Counted from the first letter of the stretch, positions 17,971 through 27,245 are shown. The stretch: 49,478 nucleotides of DNA from Candidatus Parcubacteria bacterium (GCA_003599755.1 QZJO01000009.1:214362-263839), one strand, 5' to 3'. The notes: generated by a model not told the origin, from the sequence alone. A program made the numbers and translations.

Positions 17971-20427
17971 TTACACCCCTGTTTCTTCGGCCGGCGGCGC
18001 TTCCGGCACTGGCGGCTCCAATGCAATCGTCTCCCCTTTCTTATACTTGCCCGCGATGATGTCTTTGGCCAACGGCGCCTCGATCTTATCCTGAATGACG
18101 CGCCGCAATTCGCGCGCGCCGAAAGTCGCCGAATAGCCGGTCTTCGCGAGCCATGCAAGCTCGGCATCAGACCACGACAAGCCGTAGCCCTCTTCTTCCA
18201 AACGCGCCCGCAATTTGCCAAGCATGAGTGCGGCAACTTGCTTTACTTCGTCGAGCTTGAGCGGCGCATAGGCGATCACCGCATCGAAGCGATTAACGAA
18301 TTCCGGTCGGAAAATATTTTGCCGGAATATTTCGTCGATCAGTTTTTTCTGCAGCGCGGCATAATCCATGCCCGCATCGAGCGATTCGCGGATCAATTCC
18401 GAGCCGGCGTTGGACGTCGCGATGATAAACGTATTCGTAAAATCGATCGGCTTGCCGAACGCGTCGGTCGCGCGGCCTTCGTCGAGCACGCGCAGGAACA
18501 GGTTGAGCACGTTGGGATTCGCTTTTTCGATCTCATCGAACAACAAGAGCGAAAACGGTTTGGCCCGCACGCGCTCGGCAAGCAGGCCGATAGTTTTGGC
18601 GGCGGCCGATCCAATGAGCCGCTCGATATCCCCCGGATTCTGGTATTCGGTCATATCGAAGCGGATCATGGCGTCCTCGGAGCCGAAATATATGGCCGCA
18701 AGCGCCTTGGCTGTCTCGGTTTTGCCCACGCCGGTCGGGCCGAGGAACAAAAACGATGCGATTGGCTTGGATCCGGCCGCCACGCCGGTGCGCTTGCGGC
18801 GCACGGCATCCGCAATGGCATTCAAGGCGGCATCTTGCGCGATGACGCGCTCGTGCAGCGACGCTTCCAAATTTTCCAACAGTTTCTTTTCGCGCTCGTC
18901 AAGGCCGCCGACCACGGCGCCGAATTTATCGCGCAGCACCCCTTCGACCGCCTCGGGTTCGAGCTCGCGATTGCCTTTGGCCGCGGCCGCGATCGCCGCT
19001 TCTTCGAGCAACGTGACGGCTTTAGCGGGAAACGGCTCGGCTGCGAGATATGACTTTGAAAGTTCGTACACGCGCTTCAGGGTTTGGAAGCGCACGAAGC
19101 AGCCGTAGCGGCCTTCGAGTACGAGCGCGACATCCGCGAGAATCTTCATGACCGTCTCTTCGTCCGGCTCAACAAGCTGGATCGCATGGAAGAGCGACGA
19201 GGCGGCCGGATATGCCGTAGTCATCGCCGCGTAGCCCTCGGGCGTGGTCAGGCCGATAACGTGCACGCGCGGCGAACGGAAGAACGGCAGCAAAAGATCG
19301 GCCACGCTTGTTGAGCGGCCGGGTACTACATACAGCTCCAAATCCTCGATCACGAGAATAAGATTTCCAGCGCGCTCAACGTCCTGGAAAATCCGCTCGA
19401 AGGTTGCGGCCGCATTGCCGCCCTGCTCGCCGAGAATCTCGCCCATGGAAAGGCGCACGACGCGATCCCAGTTCAGTTCGGGACGCGAACGGCCGGTGCG
19501 CGCCCGCACGGCAAATCCTTTGATTACGGTCAGTTTCCCGACGCCGGGCGGGCCGACGAGGATGGCGTTCGCCGACGTAGAGCGCAGGAGCGCTTCCTCG
19601 AGCTCGCGGATGGCATTTTGATGCGTGACGACATGCAATTCATCCTCGCGCATGCGGCCGAGCGGTTCGCTGCGGCTGTCGAGAAACACGGTAAACCCGA
19701 AATGCCAATCCTTCCCAATGCCTGGGCTTGCCAGAAGGCGCTCGACGAAATGCGGCGCGCGATGGTGCTCGGCGAGAATATCGAGCCAGTGCGAAATATG
19801 GTCCAGATCGCGCGGCGAAAGGTCCCGCGCGCGAAGCGAGCGCTGGAGCGCGGGATCGGCCGCGGCAATCGCGCTCAAGAGGTCGGCCGGCCGGATCGCG
19901 GCGTGCTTGCGCTCGATCGCGATTTTCGCCGCGCGGCGCGCGAGCTCGGCGACCGGCATGCGCGGCCCGACTTCGCCGCCCAATCCATCCATAAGATCGC
20001 CGACCGCGATGCCGGTACGCTCGGTAAAAAATTTGCCCATGGACGAGCTGAAAATTCCCTTTAATACGGCATGCGCATCATCAGGGTCGCCGACCGTCGT
20101 TAAGAGCGCGGCCGCGGAAAATTCGAGGTACGCGGGCCATTCGGCCTCGAACGGAATTTTTTCCCATGCCACGATATCGCCCGGCAACGGCGTGATGCTG
20201 CGGCCGATATAGTAGCCGATAAACCCCGCACACCACGCGACCGGGATGAAAAACGCGAAGATCAACAGCGCGACGCCGAGCCACGCGGCCGATCCGGTCG
20301 CCACGGCCAGTACGACGAACAAAAGCGCGGTGCCGCCCAGAAGCAGCCGCGCGGCGGCAAGGTCTTCTGCCGCGATGACGCGCTCGAGCGCGGCAGCTTC
20401 GAACAGCGGGTGCCGAGGAAATCGCAT
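17971..20427 (-). CDS. membrane-anchored Clp-type AAA+ ATPase (ClpC/ClpB-like)
   Basis: N-terminal TM segments; D2 FLFLGPTGVGKTETAKALA, LLLFDEIEKANPNVLNLFLRVLDEGRATDAFG; C-terminal Clp D2-small domain. Confidence 0.88.
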   Translation of the reverse strand: MRFPRHPLFEAAALERVIAAEDLAAARLLLGGTALLFVVLAVATGSAAWLGVALLIFAFFIPVAWCAGFIGYYIGRSITPLPGDIVAWEKIPFEAEWPAYLEFSAAALLTTVGDPDDAHAVLKGIFSSSMGKFFTERTGIAVGDLMDGLGGEVGPRMPVAELARRAAKIAIERKHAAIRPADLLSAIAAADPALQRSLRARDLSPRDLDHISHWLDILAEHHRAPHFVERLLASPGIGKDWHFGFTVFLDSRSEPLGRMREDELHVVTHQNAIRELEEALLRSTSANAILVGPPGVGKLTVIKGFAVRARTGRSRPELNWDRVVRLSMGEILGEQGGNAAATFERIFQDVERAGNLILVIEDLELYVVPGRSTSVADLLLPFFRSPRVHVIGLTTPEGYAAMTTAYPAASSLFHAIQLVEPDEETVMKILADVALVLEGRYGCFVRFQTLKRVYELSKSYLAAEPFPAKAVTLLEEAAIAAAAKGNRELEPEAVEGVLRDKFGAVVGGLDEREKKLLENLEASLHERVIAQDAALNAIADAVRRKRTGVAAGSKPIASFLFLGPTGVGKTETAKALAAIYFGSEDAMIRFDMTEYQNPGDIERLIGSAAAKTIGLLAERVRAKPFSLLLFDEIEKANPNVLNLFLRVLDEGRATDAFGKPIDFTNTFIIATSNAGSELIRESLDAGMDYAALQKKLIDEIFRQNIFRPEFVNRFDAVIAYAPLKLDEVKQVAALMLGKLRARLEEEGYGLSWSDAELAWLAKTGYSATFGARELRRVIQDKIEAPLAKDIIAGKYKKGETIALEPPVPEAPPAEETGV

Positions 20428-20429
20428 AG

Positions 20430-20813
20430 TTAGCGAAACGCGTCAGCAACGAGTATCACGCCCCAGGCGGCGATCGCCGGCACTGCGGCGGGCAAGAAGA
20501 GCCAAATGCCGAGCCACGCCGCGCCGATAACGGCCGAAACAACGGTCGCCGCGAGGCCGAACGCGATAACGAAGATCCGCACGATCGCGCCGGCCAGGCG
20601 CGATACGAAATTTTCGCCGATCGCGGTGAAGAATGCCGCCGGATCGAATCCCCGGCCGCGCGGCGTAAGAATGCGATGCCACGGCGCCAGAAGCGTGCGC
20701 GTAAGCGTGGCAACAGAAAAGTAGCGAAACATGCCCACGGGCAAATACAGGGCATTGGACGCGGTAAAGCGGAGCCCGGGACCGTAGTGCCACGCGATCA
20801 GAGTGAAGAACAT
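20430..20813 (-). CDS. hypothetical membrane protein
   Basis: MFFTLIAWHYGPGLRFTASNALYLPVGMFRYFSVATLTRTLLAPWHR...; adjacent to the Clp ATPase gene. Confidence 0.65.
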   Translation of the reverse strand: MFFTLIAWHYGPGLRFTASNALYLPVGMFRYFSVATLTRTLLAPWHRILTPRGRGFDPAAFFTAIGENFVSRLAGAIVRIFVIAFGLAATVVSAVIGAAWLGIWLFLPAAVPAIAAWGVILVADAFR

Positions 20814-20900
20814 AGCTAAGCCGAAGTGCTTTCAGTATACCCCGGCCGTGCGCTCGTATTTAAATCATTTATGCGCAGCGCCCGGAAGATTAAAATAGAA

Positions 20901-20924
20901 GGGACCGGCGTGCTCGCCGGTCCC
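20901..20924. terminator. hairpin gggaccggcg-tgct-cgccggtccc
   Basis: 10-bp perfect inverted repeat downstream of the 20934-21347 minus gene. Confidence 0.7.
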
Positions 20925-20933
20925 TTGAACTTC

Positions 20934-21347
20934 TCAAGCGGGTACTGCGTCCGTCTCTGCGTGTCGCCGCAGCATGTGACCGTTCTGCCCGTTGCGCCTC
21001 CCGCGCAGCATGCGACTCATGAACTCGTCGTACGGTTCACCCTTCTTCGGGCTATAGAAGAGCGGCGCCGGCTCGATATGCGTCGACGTGCAGCTGCCGC
21101 AGCGCTGCGGAGCGCTCGACATGTACGTTCCCGCGCCGCAGACGCAGATGAAGATGCGCCAGGGGTCGGGAATGATGATGGGTTCTTCTGCCCGATACTG
21201 GCTGAGCTCGTAGAACGTCACGGATCGGGCCCAGGCGTCCCGGAACGGCCGGCACAGCTGCCGGATGGGGCTCTGCACGATCTTCTCGAACCACCGCGAT
21301 ATCCACTGAACGAACCGGTTGCGGCGCTTCCTCGAAGGTTTCCTCAC
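20934..21347 (-). CDS. hypothetical protein with Cys pairs
   Basis: IFICVCGAGTYMSSAPQRCGSCTSTHI; ggggaggagtc SD-like upstream. Confidence 0.5.
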   Translation of the reverse strand: MRKPSRKRRNRFVQWISRWFEKIVQSPIRQLCRPFRDAWARSVTFYELSQYRAEEPIIIPDPWRIFICVCGAGTYMSSAPQRCGSCTSTHIEPAPLFYSPKKGEPYDEFMSRMLRGRRNGQNGHMLRRHAETDAVPA

Positions 21348-21494
21348 TGACTCCTCCCCTACCTACAAAGATGTGCTACGACTGTATATTTTACATATTA
21401 TTTATATTATGTCAAACTATCGTTAACTACGAGAAATGCCGCGAGGAATTGATTGCCAAGCAAATCGATTCTGATATACTTTTCCTGCAATAAT

Positions 21495-21567
21495 GCCTGC
21501 GTAGCTCAGTGGTAAGAGCGTGGCACTCATAACGCCAAGGTCGGTGGTCCGATTCCACCCGCAGGCA
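21495..21567 (+). tRNA. tRNA-Met (CAT), elongator type
   Basis: gcctgcg/cgcaggc acceptor; actcataacg anticodon loop; ggtgg-tccgatt-ccacc T-arm. Confidence 0.85.
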
Positions 21568-21576
21568 CTTTCGAAG

Positions 21577-21612
21577 AACAAAAACGGTCCGCCCAAGGCG
21601 GCCCGTTTTTGC
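21577..21612 (+). terminator. hairpin downstream of tRNA-Met
   Basis: aaaaacggtccgcccaaggcggcccgttttt. Confidence 0.75.
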
Positions 21613-21632
21613 GATACTCAGATACTTACGCG

Positions 21633-22544
21633 CTAGCGCAGATCCATATTCCGGATGACGCCCGCATCAATGGTAGTGCCGTCGGCAACGCCGTAGACGC
21701 GAATATGATGGCCGGATTGGAAGTTCGAAAGATTCGTCAGTTCCAGCCAACTACGCGTATAGATTTTCGTGTCGGTTTCCACCTTGACCGTGTATTCGCG
21801 GTTGCCGAAGCGCACGACCATCGTGGTTGGCGGCGTTGTGGACGACGACAGCGACTGAAGCCGGCCGTTTTCGAACGTGCGCCGCTCTTCGACGTAGATC
21901 TTCACCTGCTCAGCGTTCAGCGTGTTGGAGCTTTGGTCCCAGACGCCGGATACCGTAACAAGATCATTTACCTTGAGCGTCGAAAAAGTCGTGGTCGCGC
22001 TGCCGGCTTTCATAAACGTGGTCGAATCCGATACCGCGACGGTGACATTGCCGCGATCCCGCTGATCCGCTTCCACGACGAACCTCTTGGCGCCCGCGTC
22101 GATGGATATCACTCTGCCGAGCTGATTGATCCGAACCCGCTGGAGCGACCAGCTGCGGATCACGTCCGGATCCACCGTGAATGGCGACGCGGTGTTTTGC
22201 ACCACATTGCCGCTGAAGCTGATGATATGGCCGACTTGAATATCCCCGATTCCGCCGCGGCCGCCGTTATAGCGGACGAATTCCGTGCCGCCGTCGTGCT
22301 GCAAGGTCCAGACGATTTGGGCCGAGCCCCATTTGGACGCGGCGGTAACGGTGCTCGAAGCGACCGATGTCACTTCCGCGCCGCGAACCAGAATCTTTCC
22401 ATTATTATTAATGCTTACCGATGCCGGCGGCGTAGGAATGCGCTTGAACACCCCATTCTGAGCTCCCGCGGCCAGCGTTACCGCAACTAATGCCGCCGCT
22501 ATGACACCCGTTCCGATAATACGATTCCGTAATACAGTACTCAT
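21633..22544 (-). CDS. secreted DUF5666-like protein
   Basis: Signal peptide MSTVLRNRIIGTGVIAAALVAVTLAAGAQ; repeated short beta-rich units. Confidence 0.65.
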   Translation of the reverse strand: MSTVLRNRIIGTGVIAAALVAVTLAAGAQNGVFKRIPTPPASVSINNNGKILVRGAEVTSVASSTVTAASKWGSAQIVWTLQHDGGTEFVRYNGGRGGIGDIQVGHIISFSGNVVQNTASPFTVDPDVIRSWSLQRVRINQLGRVISIDAGAKRFVVEADQRDRGNVTVAVSDSTTFMKAGSATTTFSTLKVNDLVTVSGVWDQSSNTLNAEQVKIYVEERRTFENGRLQSLSSSTTPPTTMVVRFGNREYTVKVETDTKIYTRSWLELTNLSNFQSGHHIRVYGVADGTTIDAGVIRNMDLR

Positions 22545-22751
22545 ACTCGCAAAACCTTAGTGATGAATGTCCTCTCAGGGCTGACGACCATGCCGCCCAA
22601 ACGGCGCGCCCGCGCGGGGCGCTGCCTATCTTTACTGATAGTACGAGAATCCGGCCTTTTCGCTACAGCGGCAATCCACCCGCCACTGCAGCCCCATTAT
22701 ACGGACGGTACGTCAACAGAGGTCTTACACGCTCTTACTTGCGCCGCAAAA

Positions 22752-22775
22752 TAGTTAAGATGATCGTCTTAACTA
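22752..22775. promoter_or_regulatory. palindromic site tagttaaga-tgatcg-tcttaacta
   Basis: 9-bp perfect arms about 50 bp upstream of the 22825 CDS. Confidence 0.4.
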
Positions 22776-22824
22776 ATCAAAGAGCGCATACCCGCCTTGC
22801 TATTCCCGCTCTATAATAGCTGGA

Positions 22825-23103
22825 ATGGACTCCTTCACCCGCTTCAATTTTATCGAAGGATCGGTCTGGATCGTATTTAGCGCAATCAGTTGGATCGCGA
22901 GCGATCTGGTACCCAAGCACTATCGCCGCTTCGCGTGGATTGCCGCGCTGACGTTCGTACTCTTCGGCATCTCGGATCTTCTCGAGATACGTACGGGTGC
23001 CTTCTTTCTTACTCCCTGGCTTTTCGCGTTGAAGATTATCTGCGTCGCGACGCTCGCCGCGCTCGTGGTGTGGTATATCCGCCTGCGCGCCCAATCAATT
23101 TGA
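22825..23103 (+). CDS. small membrane protein
   Basis: MDSFTRFNFIEGSVWIVFSAISWIASDLVPKHYRRFAWIAALTFVLFGISDLLEIRTG... Confidence 0.7.
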   Translation: MDSFTRFNFIEGSVWIVFSAISWIASDLVPKHYRRFAWIAALTFVLFGISDLLEIRTGAFFLTPWLFALKIICVATLAALVVWYIRLRAQSI

Positions 23104-23305
23104 ACCGCGGCCCGCGATAGTGATATTCGGGCTTCACCACGCGTTCGAGAAACATCCTCTTCGGCCGCACCTCCAAGCGAAAACTTGCATAGAGCCGCGT
23201 ATAAAGCACCATCGTTTCTGGCGTTTCGGAATGAATCGCCTCTCCGAGCACGAGATACTCGTTTCCTTTGTAGTGGCGGTACACGCCCGGCCGGATTGAT
23301 TTCAT
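23036..23305 (-). CDS. DUF1653 family protein
   Basis: IRPGVYRHYKGNEYLVLGEAIHSETPETMVLYTRLY...PKRMFLERV. Confidence 0.8.
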   Translation of the reverse strand: MKSIRPGVYRHYKGNEYLVLGEAIHSETPETMVLYTRLYASFRLEVRPKRMFLERVVKPEYHYRGPRFKLIGRAGGYTTPRARRASRRR

Positions 23306-23499
23306 ATATCTGCATCTTAGCTCCTCTGTATTTAAATGCGTGAGCCCCGGCCGCTGGCCGGGGCTCGTGAGTCGTTGCTACTTGCCGGGAGCCAGAAGAA
23401 CCGGAAGCGAAACGCCATCCGGGCGGAGCTCGATACGCAGCCTGCCCACGAGCAACCGCACCACCATACGCGCCTCCTTATTAGCGTCTATCGATAAAA

Positions 23500-23529
23500 C
23501 AACAAAAGCGCCCTTGAGGCGCTTTTGTC
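23500..23529. terminator. hairpin acaaaagcgcccttgaggcgcttttgt
   Basis: 10-bp inverted repeat with T-run. Confidence 0.75.
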
Positions 23530-23542
23530 AATTCATTTGATG

Positions 23543-23618
23543 CGCGGGCGACCGGATTCGAACCGGCGATCTCCACAGTGACAGTGTGGCGCTTTAAACC
23601 GGACTAAGCTACGCCCGC
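23543..23618 (-). tRNA. tRNA-Asp (anticodon GTC)
   Basis: Reverse complement GCGGGCGTAGCTTAG...CCACACTGTCACTGTGG...GCCGGTTCGAATCCGG.CGCCCGC. Confidence 0.92.
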
Positions 23619-23652
23619 TTATTTGCGAGGCTCGCCCACAGGGCGGCCCGCA

Positions 23653-23820
23653 TTATTTCTTTCGAGGCCGTCGGCGGATATTCGGATGCTTTGCAGCGTA
23701 CTTGAAAAATTCCACCTGGCGCAATCGCTTCTTAGCCTCGGCCAAGGTCTTGTAGCTGCCGAATGATCGGCCGGTGCTCTCCGAGAGGACAACGTACTTG
23801 CCTTTGATCTTTTTGATCAT
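23653..23820 (-). CDS. small basic hypothetical protein
   Basis: MIKKIKGKYVVLSESTGRSFGSYKTLAEAKKRLRQVEFFKYAAKHPNIRRRPRKK. Confidence 0.65.
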   Translation of the reverse strand: MIKKIKGKYVVLSESTGRSFGSYKTLAEAKKRLRQVEFFKYAAKHPNIRRRPRKK

Positions 23821-23922
23821 AAGCACCGCTAGTTTACGCAATTTATGGCAACAGGGCAACCGTTAAATGATTCGAGCCGCGACCTCGCTGGGCCGCGGCT
23901 CCGAAGCTCCTGGGTGTCTTGT

Positions 23923-24183
23923 TCAGGACGCCCGTCGCTGCGCTTGCTGCTCTTCGTCGAGCTTCTTGCGCAGCTCGCGGATGTGGAACGGAGACGTGCC
24001 AAGCTGGAATTCGTATGGGTGCCGCTTCTGGATATCCTGGATCTCAGCGAGAAGCCTAAGGAGTGAAGCCTCGGGATCTTGCCGTGCGATTCCCCGCCGT
24101 TCTTCTGCGCGTCGAGGATCGCCAGAGGTAGCGAAGATATCTTCGAGCAGTTTTTGTACTTTCGGCGACAGTTCCATGATCAC
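23923..24183 (-). CDS. hypothetical protein
   Basis: MIMELSPKVQKLLEDIFATSGDPRRAEERRGIARQ... Confidence 0.55.
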   Translation of the reverse strand: MIMELSPKVQKLLEDIFATSGDPRRAEERRGIARQDPEASLLRLLAEIQDIQKRHPYEFQLGTSPFHIRELRKKLDEEQQAQRRAS

Positions 24184-24186
24184 CCC

Positions 24187-24966
24187 TTACCGCGCGGTTT
24201 CTTCCACGCGCTTGACGATGTTGAGGTGCGCGTTCCAGAAGCTGACGGCCCAGATCTCTTCCTCGCGCAGCTGGCGCGTGACTACCACTTGCCAGAAGCG
24301 GCGGATGAGGTAGCCAAAGACGAATAGGCCGGTATCGTCCACCCACTTCTGGACTTCCTTGGCGAGCGCCTCATAGTGCTGTTCCGCAAAGGCGCGCTTG
24401 GCGGCAGGCCACTGGCCATGTTGTGCAAAGAACCTAGATTGCTCGCCCTGACTCCACGGCAGTATACCGTTCACTCGCGGCATGTCCATGACCCAGCGGA
24501 TGATGACTTGCAGGACATCGCTGCATTCGGCCGCTCGCGCGACTTCCGTGAAAGAACTTTCAAGCCGGAAGATGAGGCGGATGACCTGCGTTCGCTCGTC
24601 ATATACCTGGCCGGTCTCTTCACTTGAAAACACGCCGTCCGCTTCGTACATAGACCAGCCGCGGAAGTGGGACTGATACATCGCCACACGCTGGAGCGCC
24701 TGCTCTTCCGTGATCACTAGATCTTCGGACCATTCGTTCCGCTCGTATTGCAGAGGATCGAAGAGATGGCGATAATCGCGCATCTCTCTCATCAAGGCAT
24801 TGATATCTTCCTGAAGGTAGTCCTTCACTTTTTCCTCTGATAATCCGTTTTCAAGCGCCCCGTAGATTTCGCGCTGGTACACTACCTTCTTAGGGAACAA
24901 CACCTCGGCAAAGATGCTCTGCTGGCTGCGGGTGAACAGGTATGATGGCGACGGTGTCGTGGCCAT
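24187..24966 (-). CDS. hypothetical protein
   Basis: MATTPSPSYLFTRSQQSIFAEVLFPKKVVYQREIYGALENGLSEEKVKDYLQEDINALMREMRDYRHLF...; directly upstream of the 23923 CDS. Confidence 0.65.
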   Translation of the reverse strand: MATTPSPSYLFTRSQQSIFAEVLFPKKVVYQREIYGALENGLSEEKVKDYLQEDINALMREMRDYRHLFDPLQYERNEWSEDLVITEEQALQRVAMYQSHFRGWSMYEADGVFSSEETGQVYDERTQVIRLIFRLESSFTEVARAAECSDVLQVIIRWVMDMPRVNGILPWSQGEQSRFFAQHGQWPAAKRAFAEQHYEALAKEVQKWVDDTGLFVFGYLIRRFWQVVVTRQLREEEIWAVSFWNAHLNIVKRVEETAR

Positions 24967-25091
24967 TCCGATCCTCCCTCGTTTGCTTGTGCAGATTTCT
25001 CAGTGATGAGAAATCTTGCACTAGAATTGCGGTTTGTCAAACGATGGTCTTGTGCAGTGCTTGCGTAAATACTCTAAATCTGATACGGTGT

Positions 25092-26663
25092 TTATGCGGG
25101 ATGGACGAGTAGTACGTCGGGGGGCTCATAACCCCCAGGCCCCGGTGCAATTCCGGGTCCCGCAACTAGACCGGACTCATTGCCTGTAAATCGTTGCGAA
25201 AGTTCGAAAACAGGCGACAGAACAGCGGTGCAAAATGCACCGGCTGTTTTGTCATATGTAAGCCCTTCCGGGAACACCACGTTTTGAATTCGCTGTTTAA
25301 CTTTGATATCTGTTGCTGCAACCCAATTATTGGAGATGTCCGCAATAAATCTCGTGCCGAAATTAACCACAGCCTCCGCATCGAGCTCGTCGATAGCACT
25401 TTCGTTCTGCGATATCCGAAGGCCGACTATCTGGTTTTCGATGGAATCCTTATTTGAAGTGAATTCTTCACGGCTTATCTCGCCGTTCATCCGCATTTGC
25501 AGCAAGCGGTCCTTGCGCATCTCCAGCCTCTTCATTTCCTGCTCGTAGAATTCCCGGGCCTTGGAAAGTGTCTGTCGCTGGTTTTCCCATCGATCTAACA
25601 GAATGATCCGGAAGGCTTGCAGGAAGCGTTCCTTGGGCGCAATTTGCCCCAGAAGGGCAACGAACATATCTTCCAGGTCTTCGCGGATGATATTCAGACC
25701 GCAGTTTCCGCAGGAACGATTTCGGCAGTTATAGTACGCGTACTTTCGAGATCGGCCCTTTCGCCAGCCACCCGTAAGCCGTACTCCGCACGTGCATTTT
25801 ATGAGTTTTCGGAGTGGGAAATCAGGATTGTCGCTCAGATGCGCCGCCCCTCGTTTGAACGATCCATTCTTTATCCCTTGAATCCGCTCAAAATCGTCCA
25901 GCGAGATCATCGCCTCATGTCGGCCTTGATATTCCTTGCCAGTCCATGGATCGACAAGCACACCCGCGTAAAATTTATCTCGGAGCATCGTTTCGACCAG
26001 CTGCTTGCGCATCGCCTTACCCGTACGCGTCCTCAGGCCCCAGTCGGTATACGTCTGTGTCAGACGCTCGATTGTGTAGCCGCCCTTGGAATACTCCAGT
26101 AGCCCTCGCTGGACTAAGAAAAACCGTTCAGGATCTGGCTCATCGGCGATCGTTTTCCTGCGGTCCAATCTTTTCTTAGAGTTAATGTACCCGATTGGCG
26201 GTTGCCATGGACGTATTCCTTCTTCGATGCGCCGTCGAAGACCGCCTTCGCATCGTTGGCGTCGGATGTCATTTTCGAACTGCGCGTAACCGGCCAAAAC
26301 AGCCTCCGTCATCTTGCCGATTGGATCATCGCTGATCGGTTCGGTCACGGAGTGGAGTCGTACACCGTATTTCGCCAACTGCGCTCGGAGCCCGTAGTGA
26401 TCCGTTGTATTCCGTGCGAATCGGTCAATCTTCCACACAATGAATCCCTCGATTTTCTGTTTGGATTCGCGGCAGAAATCAAGGGCCCGGATAAGTTCAG
26501 TCCGATTTGCCGCAGTCGCCGATTCTCCGCGCTCGACAAATACGCGAGCGATGTCTATTCCATGCGCGGCGGCATAGTCCGCGCATGCCCGTTTTTGATT
26601 TTCGAGAGATGTTCCGTGCGTTTGTTCTTGCGAAGAAACGCGTACGTAGACGATACCGTTCAT
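25092..26663 (-). CDS. large serine recombinase / site-specific integrase
   Basis: MNGIVYVRVSSQEQTHGTSLENQKRACADYAAAHGIDIARVFVERGESA; KLIKCTCGVRLTGGWRKGRSRKYAYYNCRNRSCG Zn-ribbon; C-terminus encoded antisense through tRNA-fMet. Confidence 0.93.
   Translation of the reverse strand: MNGIVYVRVSSQEQTHGTSLENQKRACADYAAAHGIDIARVFVERGESATAANRTELIRALDFCRESKQKIEGFIVWKIDRFARNTTDHYGLRAQLAKYGVRLHSVTEPISDDPIGKMTEAVLAGYAQFENDIRRQRCEGGLRRRIEEGIRPWQPPIGYINSKKRLDRRKTIADEPDPERFFLVQRGLLEYSKGGYTIERLTQTYTDWGLRTRTGKAMRKQLVETMLRDKFYAGVLVDPWTGKEYQGRHEAMISLDDFERIQGIKNGSFKRGAAHLSDNPDFPLRKLIKCTCGVRLTGGWRKGRSRKYAYYNCRNRSCGNCGLNIIREDLEDMFVALLGQIAPKERFLQAFRIILLDRWENQRQTLSKAREFYEQEMKRLEMRKDRLLQMRMNGEISREEFTSNKDSIENQIVGLRISQNESAIDELDAEAVVNFGTRFIADISNNWVAATDIKVKQRIQNVVFPEGLTYDKTAGAFCTAVLSPVFELSQRFTGNESGLVAGPGIAPGPGGYEPPDVLLVHPA
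25095..25165 (+). tRNA. initiator tRNA-fMet (CAT)
   Basis: tgcggga...tcccgca acceptor with T1:A72; ggggg-ctcataa-ccccc anticodon arm with G:C pairs at the loop; cccgg-tgcaatt-ccggg T-arm. Confidence 0.85.
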
Positions 26664-26760
26664 AACTATTACGTATACCTAATCCGTCCAAATTAAAAGC
26701 TAAGCCAGCGAGCGAAGCGAGCTGAAGTTAAGTTGGTGTCCTTCGTCGGTGTCCTTACGT

Positions 26761-27243
26761 TCATGTCCTTATCGTTTCATTTCGGCTACCGGGTGGTTCT
26801 GCCGCGGGTACGCCGGAGTTCTCCCGCGCTCCCTTCGGAATTTCAATCCTGTTACGAGGGCTAGGCATTAAGGCGCCATCATCAGCCGGACCAGTGAACG
26901 CAGATGTATCAACTTCTGGCCAATAATGGAGATCGTAGAACGTGCGCCCCGCTGCGTCCCGGAATTTATTGAGATACCCTTTTTGTTGTAAGTTACTCGA
27001 CAATCTCGATACGCTGGCTGCTTTTTGCAGGCCCATTAGCCGAGCCAATCGCCTGCGCGCGGGGAACACTAGGCTTTTCGACTTGAAGGCGAAGCAGGCC
27101 AAGATCATCCATAGGCGTCGTTCCGCCTCCGTAAGGCGTTGGTCCGCAAGCAACGCCTTAGGGATGCGGACGTAGAATTCATCATCGAACTGATCTTCCT
27201 CAAGGCGTCTGAGGAATGACCTGTAGCTGCGGACAGTGACCAT
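26761..27243 (-). CDS. helix-turn-helix protein (replication-initiator-like)
   Basis: RIPKALLADQRLTEAERRLWMILACFAFKSKSLVFPARRRLARLMGLQKAASVSRLSSNLQQKGYLNKF; positional counterpart of 10635-11156. Confidence 0.6.
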   Translation of the reverse strand: MVTVRSYRSFLRRLEEDQFDDEFYVRIPKALLADQRLTEAERRLWMILACFAFKSKSLVFPARRRLARLMGLQKAASVSRLSSNLQQKGYLNKFRDAAGRTFYDLHYWPEVDTSAFTGPADDGALMPSPRNRIEIPKGARENSGVPAAEPPGSRNETIRT

Positions 27244-27245
27244 TT

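Noticed and set aside
17920-19053. 377-aa plus-strand ORF opposite the Clp ATPase
   Set aside because: Antisense shadow ORF, no start signal or domain
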